Origin: Streptomyces zagrosensis
Lineage (GTDB): Bacteria > Actinomycetota > Actinomycetes > Streptomycetales > Streptomycetaceae
DNA length: 64,000 nt
Assembly (NCBI RefSeq): GCF_014203645.1
Contig: NZ_JACHJL010000015.1
Span: 150,213 to 214,212 of the forward strand
Direction: 5' to 3'
Below the pieces are notes generated by a model. It searched no databases and was not told the DNA's origin. It worked only from the letters and a program-made list of their open reading frames with translations. Below are positions 60,371 through 64,000 of the stretch, one piece after another. A program made the position numbers and the translations under genes. Position 1 is the stretch's first letter, and every line of letters starts with the position of its first letter.

Positions 60371-61534
60371 CTAGCCGGTGGGCCAATCGCTGTAGAACTG
60401 CCGGGCCCACCGGCGGTACTTCGTGATCGGCCCATCGCCCTGGGCAAGCCGGGGATGTTCCAGATAAGTGTTGTTGCTCCAGATGCGGATGTCCTTGTTG
60501 GTATCCCATGTGCTCACCCACGAGAGCGGCCCAGCGAGCACGGTGGCCAGTGCGCGTGCGGCCCCGCGGTGGGGTACCCGGGGAAACCGCAGGGAGACGG
60601 CAAGCCGGAGATCGATGCGGGTGGCGTCCAGCGGCACCACACAAAACCACGCACGAAAGTCCAGGCCGACCTTCTCGACGTGGGACTCCGTGAAGAAAAT
60701 GCCAAGCCCCTGCACCACCGCCCGCATCGAGGACCCCGCCGGGGCGGGCGTGTCCGCCGTGCGAAGGGTACGCCCGAGCCGGTATGCGGCCTCCATCCGC
60801 GGTCCGTCGAACCGCGGCGCGTCGATGACCTTCAAGGCGATCTTGTGGACGGGTGCGAAATGCCCGGTGTCAATGACGTTTTCCATGAAGTCCTGGGGGT
60901 GTGCCACCAGGGTACGAACCGTGAGGTACGGCTGACAGAAGTCCTCAGCCGGTGGTGCGACGATCTCCCACGAAGACCCCTCGCCCCGCGCATGCCGCCA
61001 TACGAAGACCAGCCCGGCGACCTCTCGACACTCCAGAGCCGCCAGCCGGGCCTTGGGCGCAGGCGTGCCGTACCCCGTCTTGACACAGGCCCCCTGCGGG
61101 CCGAACTCGAAGTGATGGAAGGGGCACACGAGGTTTTCACCTCGCACCCGCCCGCCATGCCCCAGATGCGCCCCCAGGTGCGGGCAAAACGGCCGCACGG
61201 CCCGTAACTGTCCGCTCGCCGTGCGGTACAGCACCACGTCCTCCCCCGCCAACCGCCGCGTCACCACCCTCCCCGGCCGCATTTCAGCACTCGACGCCAC
61301 CGCGAACCACCCATCCGGGCACGGACGCGCCACCGGTACCCGCAACTGCTGTACGGGGTACGCCGGCTTTGGTCGCCGCTCCGGTCGCATCTGCTGTGCC
61401 TCCTCGGCGCGTTCGGCTTGCCCGGCTTCCTCGGCTCGCTGCGCCGGTGATATCTCTGACGCCTTCCCTTGCCGCGCCGAGGGAGAGGGCACAGGCGGCT
61501 GCTCATCGAAGTGGCCCGGCTTCGGCAGAGTCAT
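60371..61534 (-). CDS. Rieske non-heme iron oxygenase (KshA/PobA-like)
   Basis: A 387-residue oxygenase subunit. The Rieske 2Fe-2S motif is CPHLGAHLGHGG ... CPFHHFEF (about residues 117-140), and the mononuclear iron site is ENVIDTGHFAPVH. The C-terminal catalytic domain resembles 3-ketosteroid 9-alpha-hydroxylase oxygenases; the first ~65 residues are Pro/Glu/Ala-rich and absent from usual members. AAGGA lies five bases before the ATG. No reductase or sterol genes are nearby, so the substrate is open. Confidence 0.88.
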   Translation of the reverse strand: MTLPKPGHFDEQPPVPSPSARQGKASEISPAQRAEEAGQAERAEEAQQMRPERRPKPAYPVQQLRVPVARPCPDGWFAVASSAEMRPGRVVTRRLAGEDVVLYRTASGQLRAVRPFCPHLGAHLGHGGRVRGENLVCPFHHFEFGPQGACVKTGYGTPAPKARLAALECREVAGLVFVWRHARGEGSSWEIVAPPAEDFCQPYLTVRTLVAHPQDFMENVIDTGHFAPVHKIALKVIDAPRFDGPRMEAAYRLGRTLRTADTPAPAGSSMRAVVQGLGIFFTESHVEKVGLDFRAWFCVVPLDATRIDLRLAVSLRFPRVPHRGAARALATVLAGPLSWVSTWDTNKDIRIWSNNTYLEHPRLAQGDGPITKYRRWARQFYSDWPTG

Positions 61535-62066
61535 GACGTTCCTTTCAGCTGGTGTTTCAGCTGGTGTTCAGCTGGGCTGGGCTTGTCTGGGCTGGGCTGG
61601 GACGCGCGCCTCGCCTCGGTAGTGGCAGCCGAGCGATGCGCGCGCACACCTCAGCGTGACAACCGCCGCGCACGCTGAAACGGTCCTTCCCCCGCATCTC
61701 ACTGAAAGACGTGAAATGGGCCCGCAAGAGGTTTGCGCCACGACCGCTGCGCACGCGGTGTGTGCGGCTCGTGCGTATGACTGGGGAGTCCTGAACTCGG
61801 CCTGTTGAAGCCCCTGGGCCGACCGAACGGGCCGAGGCGGGTACGACAGACCACGACCGGCGGCTGACCGAGGCCAGTACGGTGTACTCGTCCCATCAGC
61901 ACATGTGTGCGCCAGAGAGGTTGCGACGCGTTGTGAAAAACGATAAGGCGACCGTCAACGCAAGCCGCAAGCCGCAAGCCGCAAGCCGCAAGCCGCAAGC
62001 CGCAAGCCGCAAGCCGCTCGTCCGCCGTGGCGGACGGCGGGATGCCGGTAGCTACTCGGGGCGGCC
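61535..62066. other. 532-bp divergent intergenic stretch with tandem repeats
   Basis: Near the Rieske side it has imperfect TTCAGCTGGTG and CTGGGCTGGG repeats (about 61545-61602). The 7-bp array at 61960-62015 lies next to the GT-B-like gene. No gene or clear terminator was seen. Confidence 0.6.
61960..62015. repeat. eight perfect tandem copies of GCAAGCC
   Basis: A 56-bp array of an exact 7-bp unit, ending 51 bp before the GTG start of the GT-B-like gene. Perfect identity of all copies implies recent or ongoing slippage. Confidence 0.95.
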
Positions 62067-63818
62067 GTGAGCTCGCGTAACGGCCCCGACCTGCAGGACG
62101 TCCGGGACCCGCAAGACCTCCGTGAGCTGCGCGTTCCGGTGGGGGAAGACGCCCATCGGTGGCGTACGTTCGGCGGCGAGCGCACGGTGGTCGTGGCGGC
62201 GCGTACGGTCACCTCGACCGTACGGGTGCTGGAGGCGCTGCCCGCCCTGCTCCGCGGTGACAGCAGGGTCACCGTCGTCTTCGCGTACGACCCCACGTCC
62301 GCCTTCAGCGACGGCGTCCTCGATCTTCTGCGGGACACCGGCTGCCGGGTCATGCCCTGGTCGCAACTCACCACCTGCACGCCCGACCTCATCCTCTCGG
62401 CCAGCGAGAACATCGCCCTACCGGAGAGCGACTGCCCCGTTCTTGTGCTGCCGCACGGTGTGGGATTCCACAAACTCGTCCCTGACTCCCACACTCCGCA
62501 CACCCGGCTGTCCGGCGTCGTGCCGGACGCGTTGCTTGAGGCCGGCCGTGCGTGGCTGGCCGTCTCCCACCCGGATCAGGCAGAACAGTTGTTGGCCGAG
62601 CACCCGAAGGCCGCGGGCCGCACCCTGCTCATCGGCGATCCGTGCTTTGACGAGTTGTCCGCCAGTTTGCCCAGCGCGGCGAGCTACCGGCGCGCGTTGG
62701 GCGTTGCCGATGGCCAGCGCCTTGTGGTGCTCAGCTCCACCTGGGGCCCGACATCGCTCCTCGGGCGCGACCCGGAGTTGCCCGCGCGGGTGCTGGCCGC
62801 GCTGCCGTACGACGAGTACCGCGTGGCCGCGATACTGCACCCCAACGTATGGGCGGCGCACGGCTCTTGGCAGATCCGTACCGCGCAGGCCGCAGCGCTT
62901 GAGGCGGGCCTGTTGCTGGTGCCGACGATCCACGCCTGGCGCTCGGCGCTGGTCGCCGCTTCGGCCGTCGTCGGCGATCACGGCTCGGTGTCGTTGTACG
63001 GCGCGGCGCTCGGCAAGCCCCTGCTGCTCGCGGCGTTTGGCACCGACGCCGTCTCAGACACGGCGATCGCCCGGCTGGGGCAGGTCGCGCCCCGCCTCGA
63101 CCCCCACGGCGACGTGCGGCAGCAGATCGAGTCCGCCATCAAGGAGCACACCCCCACGCGCTACGCGACCATCGCCGACCTCGCCTTCGCCGAGCCGGGC
63201 CAGGCCCTCGACCGACTACGTAACGCCCTCTACCACTTGCTGGAACTCCCCGAGCCGGGCCCGGCCGGGCCGCCCGTGCTGACCCTGGCGCCTCCTGACC
63301 CACCGGCCGCACCCGTCACATCCTGGCTCGTGACAACCACGGTCAGCAGGTCAGACAGCGGGCAGCACACCGTGGCCGTGTCCCGGCAGCCCGCGGCCGT
63401 CGCCACCGACCGAGACGAGGAGGACGGCACCTATCTGCATCTGGCCTGCGACGAGGAGGAGCGGAACCGCCGTCGCATCGAGAGCGCGTCCGTAGTGCTC
63501 TGCCACCGCCCCGCCGCCACCACGGTCGCCGCCCTGCGCTGGGTCCGGGACACCCTGCACCGCCTACCCGGCAGTCTGCTGGCCGCCGTCGCTTTGCCCG
63601 ATGGGGGCTGCCTGGTGGGGTTGCTCGACGGACGGGTGGTGGAGGTCGCGCTCACCGGCCCGCCACTGGACCCCGGGCTGCCGGCCGCGCTGATCTATAC
63701 ATGCCTGCGCGCGGGCCTTCCGCTGAGCGACGTGTGCGTCACCCTGCACATCGGCTCCATGCCCGTACGCGAGGAAGACGTGGTCCTGCGCCTGCGCCCC
63801 CCAGCGCCCGCGCCCTAG
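62067..63818 (+). CDS. GT-B-like protein of unknown function
   Basis: A 583-residue soluble protein without signal or membrane segments. The first ~370 residues look like a two-Rossmann GT-B fold: TVVVAARTVTSTVRVLEALP, LVLPHGVGFHKL, LVVLSSTWGPTSLLG and, near the expected donor site, VVGDHGSVSLYGAALGKPLL. That last segment recalls CDP-glycerol/teichoic-acid-type polymerases. The C-terminal ~180 residues are unrecognised. Some annotations name such proteins translation initiation factor 2, which nothing here supports. GTG start with weak GGGGCGG upstream. Confidence 0.6.
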   Translation: MSSRNGPDLQDVRDPQDLRELRVPVGEDAHRWRTFGGERTVVVAARTVTSTVRVLEALPALLRGDSRVTVVFAYDPTSAFSDGVLDLLRDTGCRVMPWSQLTTCTPDLILSASENIALPESDCPVLVLPHGVGFHKLVPDSHTPHTRLSGVVPDALLEAGRAWLAVSHPDQAEQLLAEHPKAAGRTLLIGDPCFDELSASLPSAASYRRALGVADGQRLVVLSSTWGPTSLLGRDPELPARVLAALPYDEYRVAAILHPNVWAAHGSWQIRTAQAAALEAGLLLVPTIHAWRSALVAASAVVGDHGSVSLYGAALGKPLLLAAFGTDAVSDTAIARLGQVAPRLDPHGDVRQQIESAIKEHTPTRYATIADLAFAEPGQALDRLRNALYHLLELPEPGPAGPPVLTLAPPDPPAAPVTSWLVTTTVSRSDSGQHTVAVSRQPAAVATDRDEEDGTYLHLACDEEERNRRRIESASVVLCHRPAATTVAALRWVRDTLHRLPGSLLAAVALPDGGCLVGLLDGRVVEVALTGPPLDPGLPAALIYTCLRAGLPLSDVCVTLHIGSMPVREEDVVLRLRPPAPAP

Positions 63819-64000
63819 CCGTCAGGGCCACAACCCCACCGCCGCCGGCCGCCATGCCCCCACCCTCGCGGTCGCTGACCAGACCACAAACCCGCAGCGG
63901 CCCTTAGAACCCGTTGTCTTTCCGAAGGTGATCGCTGCGTTTCCGCTGGTCAGGAATGAGATCGGCGCTTCGGCGGCAGGGATGACGTGTCGTGTCGTCT

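Noticed and set aside
61960..62015. CRISPR-like array
   Set aside because: The 7-bp units are directly abutting with no spacers; it is a simple tandem repeat.
1..64000. A classical biosynthetic gene cluster
   Set aside because: Despite AurF-like, Rieske, Baeyer-Villiger, SDR and methyltransferase genes, there is no polyketide, peptide, terpene or RiPP core enzyme and the genes are in separate transcription units.

Overview
The window is a piece of a high-GC actinomycete chromosome, almost certainly Streptomyces or a close relative. The evidence is strong G/C bias at third codon positions, frequent GTG and TTG starts, families typical of Streptomyces (DUF397/DUF5753 pairs, DUF574 methyltransferase, mycothiol-linked maleylpyruvate isomerase-fold proteins), and gene order matching the galK-galE-galT ... 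ispE, ksgA, tatD, rsmI, pmt stretch of Streptomyces and mycobacterial chromosomes. No tRNA, rRNA, CRISPR array, intact insertion sequence or origin was found. Many genes carry long Pro/Ala/Gly-rich tails, as is usual in this group.

Layout. 1-4932: galactose block, galT-galE-galK (minus, galK runs off the left edge), diverging from a sodium:solute symporter and a small membrane protein. 5154-11986: minus-strand run of an atypical LuxR-type regulator with a degenerate receiver, a membrane-anchored PQQ-propeller protein, an ABC-F ATPase and ispE. 12.0-15.2 kb: an accessory insert between ispE and ksgA with a broken tnpB, a secreted repeat protein, a small membrane protein behind a structured RNA leader, and a hydrolase remnant. 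15.2-21.7 kb: conserved block ksgA-tatD-zinc-ribbon protein-rsmI, diverging from pmt; rpfB, normally between tatD and ksgA, is absent. 22.0-24.5 kb: a MarR regulator diverging from a dioxygenase/oxidoreductase pair, with three operator-like palindromes between them. 25.3-30.0 kb: a penicillin-binding protein, an APH(6)-type kinase and a WhiJ-like cluster (HATPase, XRE-DUF5753, DUF397 with a TTA codon).

30.1-41.4 kb: AurF-type diiron protein diverging from a DUF4873 protein over a palindrome; three maleylpyruvate isomerase-fold proteins around an EamA exporter; a 1061-residue fusion of a caspase-like protease, a membrane segment and an oligopeptide-binding protein; an SDR; and a family VIII serine hydrolase. 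41.8-47.2 kb: export functions, a DHA2-type MFS pump with a winged-helix tail and a TetR-MMPL pair. 47.4-50.8 kb: a tricorn protease. 51.5-56.3 kb: a Baeyer-Villiger-type monooxygenase / alpha-beta hydrolase / SDR operon diverging from a MerR regulator. 56.4-63.8 kb: exonuclease III, a small unknown protein, a GNAT, an APH-fold protein with altered motif, a DUF574 methyltransferase, a Rieske oxygenase, and a GT-B-like protein preceded by eight copies of a 7-bp repeat.

The most unusual items are the caspase/solute-binding fusion (35680-38865), the candidate riboswitch-like leader (14221-14382), the receiver lacking its phosphorylatable Asp (5154-6191) and the MFS/winged-helix fusion. Functions are read from motifs by eye; no database search was possible.
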